Assembly (NCBI GenBank): GCA_963921345.3
Contig: CAWUFE020000002.1
Span: forward strand, 682,001 to 746,000
Direction of reading: 5' to 3'
Length of the DNA: 64,000 nt
Source of the DNA: Hoeflea_A sp963921345
GTDB taxonomy: Bacteria; Pseudomonadota; Alphaproteobacteria; Rhizobiales; Rhizobiaceae
In this document: in pieces, positions 1 through 8,969 of the stretch
Layout of the letters: the number at the start of each line of letters is the position of its first letter
Position numbering within the stretch: the first letter of the stretch is position 1
Notes under the pieces: model-generated
What the model was told of the DNA's origin: nothing
The model's input: the letters and a program-made list of their open reading frames with translations, nothing else
Database searches by the model: none
Program-made: the position numbers and the translations under genes

Positions 1-168
1 GGAGATGTCGACTTCGATGGTCGACAGCGCAAGGGTCGTGGCATCGGGACGCAACTGGTCGATGAAGGGCCATATGGCCGCGGCCGTTCCAACGACGCCG
101 GCCATGCCGGTCGTCAGATAAAGGAAATCGCGGCGGGTCGGTTCGGATGTTGTTTCGTTTTCGCTCAC
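1..168 (-). CDS. petA: Rieske iron-sulfur subunit of cytochrome bc1 (N-terminal part, runs off the left edge)
   Basis: The visible 56 codons encode a hydrophilic leader, a twin-arginine stretch (RRDFLYLTTG) and a single hydrophobic anchor followed by WPFIDQLRPD, which is the standard N-terminus of the alphaproteobacterial ubiquinol-cytochrome c reductase Rieske protein. The cluster-binding domain lies outside the window. I chose the GTG at 168 (giving MSENE...) because homologues start with a short polar leader and an AGAGG sits about 12 bases upstream; the ATG at 180 directly abuts that AGAGG and is less likely. The protein would be exported folded by the Tat system and stay anchored in the inner membrane. 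petB and petC are expected just left of the window. Identification is by recognition of the conserved N-terminus only. Confidence 0.85.
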   Translation of the reverse strand, partial: MSENETTSEPTRRDFLYLTTGMAGVVGTAAAIWPFIDQLRPDATTLALSTIEVDIS

Positions 169-375
169 GGTGAGAACCATCCTCTGCGCATACTCGGTCC
201 CGGGTTACCCATCGATGGGGGCCGGTTCATTAACCCCTCCAGTCCAACGATGTCCCCGCATTCGGCCGGTTTCTAGGCTGCTTATTAGAATATGTCCAGC
301 CTGCTGATCCGACCAGAGGCACAATGCCGCAAGTTTTCACGGGATAGCCAGGCGGATGCGTTGGAAAACCGGCAT

Positions 376-2229
376 TTACGCGTCGATGAAGCCGCCCGAT
401 TGCCGCGACCACAGGCGCGCATAGAGGCCGCCTTTTTCGAGCAGCGCCTCGTGCGTTCCGTCCTCGACGATACGGCCGGATTCAAGCACCACCAGCCGGT
501 CCATCCTGGCGATGGTCGACAGCCGGTGGGCGATGGCGATGACCGTTTTGCCGTTCATCAGCGCCGACAGGTTTTCCTGGATCGCCGCCTCGATTTCCGA
601 ATCCAGCGCCGAGGTCGCCTCGTCGAGGATGAGGATCGGCGCATCCTTCAGCATGACCCTGGCGATGGCGATGCGCTGACGCTGCCCGCCCGACAGCTTG
701 ACACCGCGTTCGCCGACATGCGCGTCGAGCCCGCTGCGACCTTGCCGGTCCTTCAGATCGCAGATGAAAGGCCAGGCTTCGGCCCTGCGGGCGGCGGCGA
801 TGACCGCGTCCTCGTCCGCTCCCGGGCTGCCAAGCAGGATGTTGTCGCGGATCGACCGGTGCATCAGTGAGGTGTCCTGCGTCACCACGCTGATCTGGTC
901 GCGCAGCGAGCTCTGGGTGACGCCGGCAATATCCTGACCGTCGATGCTGATGCGACCCGACTCAAGGTCGTAAAACCGCAGCAGCAGGTTGACCAGGGTG
1001 GATTTTCCCGCCCCGGACGGTCCGACAAGGCCAACCTTTTGGCCAGGTTCGACGGTCAGCGAGACGTCGTCGATTACGGTCCGCGGCTTCGTGTAGTGAA
1101 ACCGCACCCGGTCAAAGTCGATACGGCTTTCGGTAATTTCGAGGGTGCCGGCCCCTGCCCGATCCCTCAGGACAATGGGCCGCGTCAGCAGTTCCATGGA
1201 GTTCTGGATGGTGCCGTAATTGCGCATCAGGCTGTTGAGCTGCGTCATCATGCGGCCGAGGAGCAGGCTGAGTCGCAACACCAGCGACAGGGTGAAGGCG
1301 ACAGCTCCGATGCTGATCTCGCCGCGCAGCCACAGATCGATCGACATGGCGCCGATGGCGACGATCATGATCCCCGACAGCATCGCCAGCGACACCCGGA
1401 CGCCGGTCAGGTCGCGGGTGAACGGGATGACGGAGCCGAGAAACTGGTCGAAACCCTCGCGGATGTAGCGATCGTTCTCGTCTTCGCGCCCGAACAGCTT
1501 CAGCGTCTGAATGTTGGTGTATCCGTCGACCAAGCGCCCGTTGATGCCGGAGGCCGCTTCGGCGGTCATCCGCGCCCGGTTGCGGATACGCGGAACGAAA
1601 TGCCGGGCGATCAGCGCAAATGCGGCGATCCACAGCCCGACGATGGCCGCCAGGCGCCAGTCGAGCTGGGCGACCAGCGCCATAGTGGTGACCGTGTAGA
1701 TGGCAATGAACCAGGCAACCTGCAGCAGCGACACCATGAAGTCGCCCATCGCCTGACCCGACTGCCAGACCTTGGCAACCACCCGGCCGGCGAACTCGTC
1801 GTGAAAAAAGGACAGGCTCTGGCGAGAGATGTGCCGATAGGCCTGCCAGCGCACGAGATTGAAGAATCCCGGCACGACCGCCTGTTCCTCGACCAGAGTG
1901 ACCAGTGGCGCGACCAGAAAGCGCCCGGCCAGCACCACCGCCAGCATGAACAGAAGTTCCCCGCCATGCCGGTCGATCAGGCCGGACCATCCGGCGCTCG
2001 CATCCGTCGCTTCCAGCAGGTCGACCAGCCGTCCGACGAAATAAAAGAGGGCCACCTCGAGAAAGGCGACGAACCCGCCGAGCACGATCATCGCCACGAA
2101 AGGCCATTTCGCCTGGCGCACATAGCGGATCATGAAGCCGATCGTGCTGTTCGCCGGCTCTTCTGTCTCCGCTTCGCTGTAGGGATCGATCCAGGTCTCG
2201 AACAGCCGGAAGATTCGCTGAACAATCAT
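376..2229 (-). CDS. ABC exporter, fused permease and ATPase
   Basis: This 617-residue half-transporter has an N-terminal six-helix exporter membrane domain (about residues 30-330) and a C-terminal nucleotide-binding domain with Walker A GPSGAGKST near residue 400, signature LSGGQRQRIAIAR near 513, Walker B LILDEATSALD near 530 and the H-loop IAHRLSTI near 567. It should work as a dimer in the inner membrane; the substrate cannot be read from sequence. It closely resembles the gene at 4852-6708 (both end in LWSRQSGGFID), so the two may form a heterodimer or be duplicates. The ATG at 2229 opens the conserved start of the membrane domain; an ATG at 2241 is possible and neither has a strong ribosome site. 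Absence of an adjacent membrane-fusion gene argues against a type I protein secretion role. Confidence 0.85.
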   Translation of the reverse strand: MIVQRIFRLFETWIDPYSEAETEEPANSTIGFMIRYVRQAKWPFVAMIVLGGFVAFLEVALFYFVGRLVDLLEATDASAGWSGLIDRHGGELLFMLAVVLAGRFLVAPLVTLVEEQAVVPGFFNLVRWQAYRHISRQSLSFFHDEFAGRVVAKVWQSGQAMGDFMVSLLQVAWFIAIYTVTTMALVAQLDWRLAAIVGLWIAAFALIARHFVPRIRNRARMTAEAASGINGRLVDGYTNIQTLKLFGREDENDRYIREGFDQFLGSVIPFTRDLTGVRVSLAMLSGIMIVAIGAMSIDLWLRGEISIGAVAFTLSLVLRLSLLLGRMMTQLNSLMRNYGTIQNSMELLTRPIVLRDRAGAGTLEITESRIDFDRVRFHYTKPRTVIDDVSLTVEPGQKVGLVGPSGAGKSTLVNLLLRFYDLESGRISIDGQDIAGVTQSSLRDQISVVTQDTSLMHRSIRDNILLGSPGADEDAVIAAARRAEAWPFICDLKDRQGRSGLDAHVGERGVKLSGGQRQRIAIARVMLKDAPILILDEATSALDSEIEAAIQENLSALMNGKTVIAIAHRLSTIARMDRLVVLESGRIVEDGTHEALLEKGGLYARLWSRQSGGFIDA

Positions 2230-2399
2230 GCTCGCGACCATAGGCGCGCTGCCTGCCGTCGGCAATTGCCACCATCCACCTCGGTTCGAGCACACGCTGT
2301 GCGGATCGCACCGAGCCGCGAGCGCCACCAGCAATGTCGATCTCTCCGGCTATCAGATTCGCGCGTCGCTGATATTCCGCATCCCCTGAACGCTCCGCG

Positions 2400-4718
2400 T
2401 CAGGGTTTCTTGGCAGCGGCTTCGGCCTCCAGCCGCTGCTGCTCCTCGATCACCGCCTGTGAGGCGGCCGCAGCGACGGCTGAATCGGTCTTTTCGTCCC
2501 CTTCCTGCCCATCCTCGCGGCCGGGGATGTTGACCCGGACCTCGCGCCGCGCGAACTCGATGCCGTTTTCGGCGAAGATCTTCTGCACCCTGGAATAGAC
2601 GTCCTTGCGGATCATCCACTGCTTGCCAGGCTTGGCCATGAACTTGCCGCGCACGACGATGCCAACATCGTTGACGTCGTAGACGCCCTGAGACTTGAAC
2701 GTCTGGATGATGTCCTCGGCATAGGGCGCCTCCATGATGTCCTTGCCGATCTGCTTGAACAGCTTTTTGACCTTGTTGGTGTCGGTGTCGAAGGGCACCG
2801 TGAATTTCAGCTTGACGATCACCCAGTCACGCGAGTTGTTGGTGACCTTGGGGATCTCGCCATAGGGGATCGTGTGTATGGGCCCCTGGTGGTGGCGCAG
2901 TTGCAGCGACCGCACCGAGATCTTCTCCACGGTCCCGACCGTGCCGTCGATGTCCAGATATTCGCCGACGCGGAACGCGTCGTCGACCAGGAAGAACAGA
3001 CCGGCCACCACATCGCGCACCAGCGTCTGGGCGCCGAAGCCGATGGCCAGGCCGACAATGCCGGCGCCGGCGACAAGCGGCGTGATGTCGACGCCCATGT
3101 GGCCGAGCGCAATCAGCACGGTGATCGTGATGACCGCCACCTGTACCGCCATCTTCAGCAGCGGCAGGACCGTCGACAGCCGTGACCCGCCGACACCACC
3201 GCCCTCGCCACCGCCAGGCTCCTCGGATTCGAGATCGATGCCTGCGGCGGTCATTTCGTCGGCCAGTTTGCGGTTCAGCCACAAGGACACGAGTTCCCAG
3301 ACAAGATACCCGATGGCGAGGATGAAAAAGACCTCGAACAGACGGCCGGCAATCCGTGCGCCGAGTCCGGCACTGGCCAGATTCTCGAAGTCGATGTCCC
3401 ACACTCCGGCGACGATCACGATCACCACGGCGACGACGATCGCGCGACCGATGCGGATGTAGCTGCGCTTGGTCGAGCGGTAGGCCGCCTCTGCCAGCGC
3501 CCCCTCACCGCGCATCGGCGGCACCATGTGCCGGACGAGTCCGCGAACCATCGTATCGAGGACCGGCGCGGCAAGCAGAATTGCAAGGGTCACATATTGC
3601 TGTCCGTCGGCCACCAGGTCGAAACGATCCTGTGCCACAAGCATCTCACCCAGCAGCCAGGTCAGAGCAACAAGAGCGATGGCGATCCACGGGTAAGCCC
3701 TGGCCATCCAGTGCTCGGCCCGGGTTGCATCGTCTTCGCCGCCGAGCAGCATCGAACTCAGGCCATTCCTCGCCTGATAACAGACCACGCCGATCCACAC
3801 GAACACGGCCAGGTTCAGCCAGTAACCGATCGGCGACCCGCCAAGCGGCGCTCCGTTGAGCCACTGGAACTCCAGGACGAAATACACGAGCCCCATCAGC
3901 AGTACGATGCCGATCTGGTTGCGGTGCAAATACCGCGCGGTCCAGTCGTCGGTGTGCACAATGCGGAATTTCGGATAATTGGGCGCCAGCAGGAAGCGTG
4001 AAAGCGCCGCCACGGCGCGCGGAAACACAACAAAGGCCAGCATGAAGATTTCGGCGATCTGCCGGTCGTTTTCCGGCACCAGAACAAGAATCAGGATGCG
4101 TGTCGTAACAAGAAAGGCAATCAGGCCGACGAGATCCAGAACCAGACGCTTGGCCAGCAGAACAAGCGTCTGCTTGAGGTTTTCGGGCACCTCCACTTCC
4201 TGGAACTGCCGCCGCCATTTGTTTGCGACCCGGGAGACGGCCCATTCGACCGCAAGACCGCCGACGACGGCTGCGGCCATGGCGGCGAGCATGGCCAGCA
4301 TTCCGGTCCCGCCGCGCGATTGCCTGAAATTCGCCGCGCCGGTCTTCAATCCGTCGAAGATATTCGGCAGCCTGACGACTGAATCCACCATCGTCAGTCC
4401 GACAGCACCGAAAGTCGTCGCCAGATAGTTCAGCGTGTTGCGCGCTTCTTCGGCCTCGTCCGGCTTGTCTGCCGCGGCGACCGCGTCCAGGCGCTGCAGC
4501 AGAAGTTCCCGGACCTGTTCGTCGCTGAGCGTCGAGACCATGTGACGGATGGCCTCGGGCGTCAACGGATCAGGCAATTGGACCGGAGCTGCTTTTTCCG
4601 TTTCGTTCGAACTGGTTGTAGTCGTCAATGCAGTCTGTGCATGAACTTGTTGCTGTACCGTGGAAACAACCAGCACCACGAGCGCCGCAAACAGCCCGAA
4701 CAACCAACCACTTCGCAT
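2400..4718 (-). CDS. Large MscS-family mechanosensitive channel
   Basis: The 772-residue product starts with a signal peptide ending around VHAQ, followed by a predicted periplasmic region, about ten hydrophobic segments, and a C-terminal MscS core: the glycine/alanine-rich pore helix (AGAGIVGLAIGFGAQ) near residues 548-562, the beta domain with the NNSRDW element, and the alpha/beta cytoplasmic cap. It belongs to the long MscK/YbiO-like group rather than the 280-residue MscS. It would gate under membrane tension and release solutes on hypo-osmotic shock. The start at 4718 is well supported: AAGGAGGGAG lies just upstream and a clean signal peptide follows. It sits between the two ABC exporters on the same strand with 130-170 base gaps, so co-transcription is possible. 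The C-terminus is rich in Ala and Glu and probably disordered. Confidence 0.88.
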   Translation of the reverse strand: MRSGWLFGLFAALVVLVVSTVQQQVHAQTALTTTTSSNETEKAAPVQLPDPLTPEAIRHMVSTLSDEQVRELLLQRLDAVAAADKPDEAEEARNTLNYLATTFGAVGLTMVDSVVRLPNIFDGLKTGAANFRQSRGGTGMLAMLAAMAAAVVGGLAVEWAVSRVANKWRRQFQEVEVPENLKQTLVLLAKRLVLDLVGLIAFLVTTRILILVLVPENDRQIAEIFMLAFVVFPRAVAALSRFLLAPNYPKFRIVHTDDWTARYLHRNQIGIVLLMGLVYFVLEFQWLNGAPLGGSPIGYWLNLAVFVWIGVVCYQARNGLSSMLLGGEDDATRAEHWMARAYPWIAIALVALTWLLGEMLVAQDRFDLVADGQQYVTLAILLAAPVLDTMVRGLVRHMVPPMRGEGALAEAAYRSTKRSYIRIGRAIVVAVVIVIVAGVWDIDFENLASAGLGARIAGRLFEVFFILAIGYLVWELVSLWLNRKLADEMTAAGIDLESEEPGGGEGGGVGGSRLSTVLPLLKMAVQVAVITITVLIALGHMGVDITPLVAGAGIVGLAIGFGAQTLVRDVVAGLFFLVDDAFRVGEYLDIDGTVGTVEKISVRSLQLRHHQGPIHTIPYGEIPKVTNNSRDWVIVKLKFTVPFDTDTNKVKKLFKQIGKDIMEAPYAEDIIQTFKSQGVYDVNDVGIVVRGKFMAKPGKQWMIRKDVYSRVQKIFAENGIEFARREVRVNIPGREDGQEGDEKTDSAVAAAASQAVIEEQQRLEAEAAAKKP

Positions 4719-4851
4719 GTATTCTCCCTCCTTCGCGGTCGTCGCCACCCCTTCCGACAACCGGTGGCAGCAACAATAGCGATTATGCGGAAGGCCGCAA
4801 ACCAAGGCACGGGAACGGCCAAATTGTGCTGGGGATAGGACCGCCGCCGCC

Positions 4852-6708
4852 CTATTCGGCGGCGGCAGTCTCGTCTTGCGGTTCGCTGTCGATGAAGCCG
4901 CCCGACTGACGCGACCACAACTCCGCATAGAGGCCACCGGCCTGCACCAGCTGCTCATGCGTTCCCGTTTCGACGATGCGGCCGGCATCGAGAACGATCA
5001 ACCGGTCCATCTGGGCGATCGTCGACAGCCGGTGGGCGATGGCGATGACCGTCTTGCCCTCCATCAGGTCGAACAGGTTCTCCTGGATCGCCGCCTCGAC
5101 CTCCGAATCGAGCGCCGATGTGGCCTCGTCGAGGACCAGGATCGGCGCATCCTTCAGGAACACCCGGGCGATGGCGATGCGCTGCCGCTGACCGCCGGAG
5201 AGCTTGACGCCGCGTTCGCCCACATGGGCTTCGAGCCCGACGCGCCCTTTCTGGTCTGCCAGATTCTGGATGAAGTCCCAGGCATTGGCCCGCCGCGCCG
5301 CGTCGATGATCTCCTCATCGGCGGCATCGGGCTTGCTGTAGCCGATATTGTCGCGGATCGAGCGATGCAGCAGCGACGTATCCTGGGTGACGACGCCGAT
5401 GCGCGACCGCAGGCTGTCCTGGGTGACCTCGGAAACGTCCTGACCGTCGATGGTGATGCGCCCGGCCTCGAGATCGTAGAAGCGCAGCAACACGTTGGTC
5501 AGCGTCGTCTTGCCTGCGCCGGAGCGACCGACCAGCCCGATCTTCTCGCCCGGTTCGATGGTCAGCGTAAGATCGTCGATCACCCCGCCATCCTTGCCGT
5601 AGTGGAAGCGGATATGCTCGAAACTGATCCGACCTTCGCGTGCGTCCAGCGCCTCGGCCGAGCGTGCGTCCGTCACCTTGTGCGGCTGCGACATCATCGA
5701 CATGCCGTCGATGACCACGCCGATATTCTCGAAAAGCGCCGAAACCTCCCACATGACCCAGTGGGACATGCCGAAGATGCGCAAACACAACGCGACGGTT
5801 GTGGCGATGGCGCCCACCGAGATCGAATCGGCCAGCCACAAGTTGATCGCCATGGCGCCAATGGTGAAGAGCAGCACCGAATTGCAGAAATAGACGATGC
5901 CGTGAAACAGCGTCACCATGCGCATCTGCCGGTGCACGGTCTGCAGGAAGTCGTCCATTGCCTGGCGCGCATAGCCTTCTTCCCGGCCGGCATGCGAGAA
6001 TAGCTTGACCGTGGCGATGTTGGTGTAGCTGTCCACGACGCGCCCGGTCATCATCGAGCGCGCATCGGCCTGTTCCCGCGCTATGCGCTTCATGCGCGGC
6101 ACGAAGTACCAGATCAGGCCCAGATAGAAGCCGAGCCAGACGATCAGAGGCACAACCAGCCGGATGTCGGCGGCGGCGACCATGGCCAGCATGGTCAGGA
6201 AATAGACCGCCACATAGACCAGCACGTCGAGCACCTTGATGACCGCTTCGCGGATCGCCAGCGAGGTCTGCATGACCCGGGTCGCGACCCGGCCGGCGAA
6301 TTCGTCGGCAAAGAACGACAGGCTCTGGCCCAGCAGATGCCGGTGCATCTGCCAACGGGCGATCATCGGATAGTTGCCGAGCAGCGTCTGGTGGGTCAGC
6401 AGTGACTGGAACCAGACGATGGCCGGCAGGCCGACGAGGATCAGCGCTCCCATCCAGAACAGGCGAACGCCCTCGCGGGCCAGGAAATCCTCGCGGCTCG
6501 ACGCCGACAGCCAGTTGACGATGTCGCCGAGGAAGCCGAACAGAAACACTTCGCCCACGGCGATGGCCGCCGTCAGCACGGACATCATCAACAGCCAGGG
6601 TGCTGCGTCCTTCGAATAGTGCCAACAGAAGGCAAGGAATTGCTTCGGGGGCTGCCCCGTGGACACTTCGGGATAGGGATTCAAACGTTTTTCAAACCAG
6701 CCAAACAT
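4852..6708 (-). CDS. ABC exporter, fused permease and ATPase (paralogue of 376-2229)
   Basis: This 618-residue protein has the same layout as its neighbour: exporter membrane domain in residues 20-330, then an ATPase domain with Walker A GRSGAGKTT near 396, LSGGQRQRIAIAR near 505, VLDEATSALDSE near 526 and IAHRLSTIAQMD. Motifs and even the terminal SRQSGGFID match the first exporter, differing in an added acidic tail (DETAAAE). It begins MFGWFEKRLNPYPE, equivalent to RLFETWIDPYSE in the other copy, which supports the ATG at 6708. The gene heads a three-gene minus-strand array and lies divergent to trmL across a 445-base gap. Function as an inner-membrane exporter is secure; the transported compound is unknown. 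Confidence 0.86.
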   Translation of the reverse strand: MFGWFEKRLNPYPEVSTGQPPKQFLAFCWHYSKDAAPWLLMMSVLTAAIAVGEVFLFGFLGDIVNWLSASSREDFLAREGVRLFWMGALILVGLPAIVWFQSLLTHQTLLGNYPMIARWQMHRHLLGQSLSFFADEFAGRVATRVMQTSLAIREAVIKVLDVLVYVAVYFLTMLAMVAAADIRLVVPLIVWLGFYLGLIWYFVPRMKRIAREQADARSMMTGRVVDSYTNIATVKLFSHAGREEGYARQAMDDFLQTVHRQMRMVTLFHGIVYFCNSVLLFTIGAMAINLWLADSISVGAIATTVALCLRIFGMSHWVMWEVSALFENIGVVIDGMSMMSQPHKVTDARSAEALDAREGRISFEHIRFHYGKDGGVIDDLTLTIEPGEKIGLVGRSGAGKTTLTNVLLRFYDLEAGRITIDGQDVSEVTQDSLRSRIGVVTQDTSLLHRSIRDNIGYSKPDAADEEIIDAARRANAWDFIQNLADQKGRVGLEAHVGERGVKLSGGQRQRIAIARVFLKDAPILVLDEATSALDSEVEAAIQENLFDLMEGKTVIAIAHRLSTIAQMDRLIVLDAGRIVETGTHEQLVQAGGLYAELWSRQSGGFIDSEPQDETAAAE

Positions 6709-7153
6709 GATTCAGCCTCAGGATCTGGGCGAGCAGCGGCTTCCAAAAATCGGCGAAACGACAACCGCCACGGGCGGTTTTCCCCTGATGGGGTGCAATC
6801 TGTCGGTCGAAACGAGCCGTCAATACTCGGGAATTAGGACGTGCTCAGGGCACGGTGAAACGAAAATCTGCCGTTGGGATTTCCGAAAAGGACCTCGGAT
6901 TAGCGCATCCGACGGGTCGGAACCGGAAACACCGCTGGCGCGGTGAGGTCAACCATGGTTGGCTGGAGGGTACGAATGCATTCCATCAATGTCTCCTCCG
7001 TTCGGTTCCACTACAAGGCAGGTCTTCTACCGCGATTCGACGGCGACTTCCACCGGTCTGGGGACGGAAAATCATCGTTGACATCGGCTGTCCAACTTGC
7101 TGTTGCAAATCGGCCACGCCTGCACTTTACACGCCACCGGGGATTCACGTGTC
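6709..7153. other. Intergenic region between divergent ABC exporter and trmL
   Basis: This 445-base stretch separates two divergently transcribed genes, so promoters in both directions are expected. Short open frames occur on both strands but none has a plausible ribosome site, recognisable product or coding-like composition. I saw no repeat, hairpin with a T-run or RNA gene. Confidence 0.5.
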
Positions 7154-7624
7154 ATGTCCACAGACCTGCGCATCGCCCTCTACCAGCCCGACATTCCCGG
7201 CAACACGGGCACGATCCTGCGCATGGCAGCCTGCCTCGGCCTGGCCGTCGACATCATCGAACCGGCAGGCTTCGACATGTCGGACCGGGCCCTCAAAAGG
7301 GCCGGAATGGACTATGCCGAGCAGGCTCTCCTGCAGCGTCACCTCAACTGGCGTCGATTCGTCGACTGGACGACCGGACAAAACAGACGGCTGATCCTGG
7401 CAACCACCAAGGCCAAGCGGTCCTACCTGGATTTTCGATACCGGTCCGACGACATTCTGCTGTTCGGCCGCGAAAGTGCCGGTGTCCCGGACGAGGTTCA
7501 CGGCCTTGCCGACGCCCGCCTGTGCATTCCCATGGTCGCCGGCAAGCGTTCACTCAATCTGGCGGTCTCGGCGGCGCTGTTTGCCGGAGAAGCGCTGAGA
7601 CAAGCGGCACCGGCCAGCGAGTAG
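7154..7624 (+). CDS. trmL: tRNA (cytidine/uridine-34 2'-O-)methyltransferase
   Basis: The 156-residue protein is a SPOUT-class methyltransferase of the TrmL type, which methylates the wobble ribose of certain leucine tRNAs using S-adenosylmethionine. It shows the family N-terminus (IALYQPDIPGNTGTILR), the central LFGRESAGVP loop and the C-terminal knot segment IPM...RSLNLAVSAALF. The length equals the family norm of about 155. I chose ATG 7154 because the family starts a few residues before the first strand; upstream in-frame starts would add an unrelated extension. It stands alone on the plus strand with the small convergent gene 7631-7894 ending six bases after it. Confidence 0.9.
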   Translation: MSTDLRIALYQPDIPGNTGTILRMAACLGLAVDIIEPAGFDMSDRALKRAGMDYAEQALLQRHLNWRRFVDWTTGQNRRLILATTKAKRSYLDFRYRSDDILLFGRESAGVPDEVHGLADARLCIPMVAGKRSLNLAVSAALFAGEALRQAAPASE

Positions 7625-7630
7625 CAAAAC

Positions 7631-7894
7631 TCAGTCGGCCGACGGCAGGCGGCGCATGGTGAATTCTATCTGGTCGTCGGGCAGTTGGCGCCAGCTTTCG
7701 ACCTCCGTCCAATAGGCGGCCTTGGGCCAGGCATCGAACCATTCCCGCGCCTTGGCGCGTGCGGCGCTACGCGGCAGACAAAACGTTTCACGCACAAACG
7801 AATCGCGCCGTGCTTCGCCCTTGCGGCGGCCCTTCCTGAGCTGGCGGCGCAGGCCGTCCAGCGGCGGTACTGTCGGAACGCGTTTCATACTCAT
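7631..7894 (-). CDS. Small basic protein of unknown function
   Basis: The product is 87 residues, very basic in its first half (RRQLRKGRRKGEARR) and with aromatic residues later (WFDAWPKAAYW). It has no signal peptide or membrane segment. I do not recognise a named family. The ATG at 7894 is preceded by AAAGGG at good spacing; the ATG at 7888 would work too. It is convergent with trmL and divergent to hemF. The terminal part (VESWRQLPDDQIEFTMRRLP) looks like a folded domain rather than a spurious frame, and codon use matches neighbouring genes. Confidence 0.6.
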   Translation of the reverse strand: MSMKRVPTVPPLDGLRRQLRKGRRKGEARRDSFVRETFCLPRSAARAKAREWFDAWPKAAYWTEVESWRQLPDDQIEFTMRRLPSAD

Positions 7895-8048
7895 CAGCAC
7901 CCTTTGCCCGGATAATAGGGCGTTGAGGGGTTGATTGCCAGTCGGCGAGGTCTGGCCGCGACGTCTCTCCGTTTTTTGAAGATGGCTCATTGGCATAGCC
8001 GCAGGCTAGCTGATAAGAGTGCCGGACATTCGACGGGGACGATAATTC

Positions 8049-8960
8049 ATGGAACGACCGAACCTTCCGATCGGCCTGCCTGACGGGCTGGACGAAAAGA
8101 AAGCCGAGGCACGCGCCTGGTTCGAGACTCTGCGCGACGCCATCTGCACATCGTTCGAGCAGATCGAGGACGACCTGACCGGTCCGCTTTCGGAAGATCG
8201 CCCGGGACGCTTCGAACGCACCGAATGGAAACGCAACGAAGGCCGTGGCGGCGGCGGCATCATGTCGATGATGCGCGGCCGGGTGTTCGAAAAGGTCGGA
8301 GTTCACACCTCCACTGTCTATGGCGAGTTCTCTCCTGAATTCCGCAAACAGATTCCCGGCGCCGAACTGGATCCGAGTTTCTGGGCCTCGGGCATTTCGC
8401 TGATCGCCCACCCGGTCAATCCCAACGTGCCGGCGGTTCACATGAACACGCGCATGGTGGTGACGTCGACCCAGTGGTTTGGCGGCGGAGCCGACCTGAC
8501 ACCGGTGCTCGACAGACGTCGAACCCAGGAAGACCCTGACACGCAATTGTTTCACAAAGCTCTGGAAATCGCCTGCTCGCGTCATGCCATCGCCGACTAT
8601 CCTCGCTACAAAGAATGGTGCGACGAGTATTTCTACCTCAAGCACCGCGACGAACCGCGCGGTATCGGCGGCATCTTTTTCGACTGGCTTCGATCGAAGG
8701 AGGCCTCCGGCGGCTGGAAGGCCGATTTCGCCTTCGTTCAGGACGTCGGGCGCGCCTTCGCGGTGGTGTACCCGAAGCTGGTGCGCGCGAACTTCAACAC
8801 CGCCTGGAACGAAGCCGACCGCGAAGAACAGCTGGTTCGCCGCGGCCGCTATGTCGAGTTCAACCTGTTATACGATCGCGGCACCATTTTCGGGTTGAAA
8901 ACAGGCGGCAACGTCGATTCGATCCTTTCGTCCATGCCGCCGGCGGTGCGCTGGCCCTAG
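8049..8960 (+). CDS. hemF: Oxygen-dependent coproporphyrinogen III oxidase
   Basis: This 303-residue enzyme carries out oxidative decarboxylation of coproporphyrinogen III to protoporphyrinogen IX in haem synthesis, in the cytoplasm and with O2. Diagnostic blocks are GRGGGGIMSMMRGRVFEK (residues about 64-81), HMNTRMVVT, WFGGGADLTPVL and LLYDRGTIFGLKTGG near the C-terminus. The length fits the bacterial family. The ATG at 8049 gives a normal N-terminus. The gene is convergent with the cyclase gene at 8970, only nine bases away. Presence of HemF points to aerobic haem synthesis, in line with the neighbouring bc1 gene. Confidence 0.95.
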   Translation: MERPNLPIGLPDGLDEKKAEARAWFETLRDAICTSFEQIEDDLTGPLSEDRPGRFERTEWKRNEGRGGGGIMSMMRGRVFEKVGVHTSTVYGEFSPEFRKQIPGAELDPSFWASGISLIAHPVNPNVPAVHMNTRMVVTSTQWFGGGADLTPVLDRRRTQEDPDTQLFHKALEIACSRHAIADYPRYKEWCDEYFYLKHRDEPRGIGGIFFDWLRSKEASGGWKADFAFVQDVGRAFAVVYPKLVRANFNTAWNEADREEQLVRRGRYVEFNLLYDRGTIFGLKTGGNVDSILSSMPPAVRWP

Positions 8961-8969
8961 CAAATCGAG

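Noticed and set aside
1039..2598. A 519-codon plus-strand frame opposite the first ABC exporter
   Set aside because: It is a shadow of the conserved membrane and ATPase domains on the minus strand.
376..6708. Type I secretion system for the RTX protein
   Set aside because: The exporters are of the common half-transporter type, lie 12 kb or more from the RTX gene and have no membrane-fusion or outer-membrane partner.
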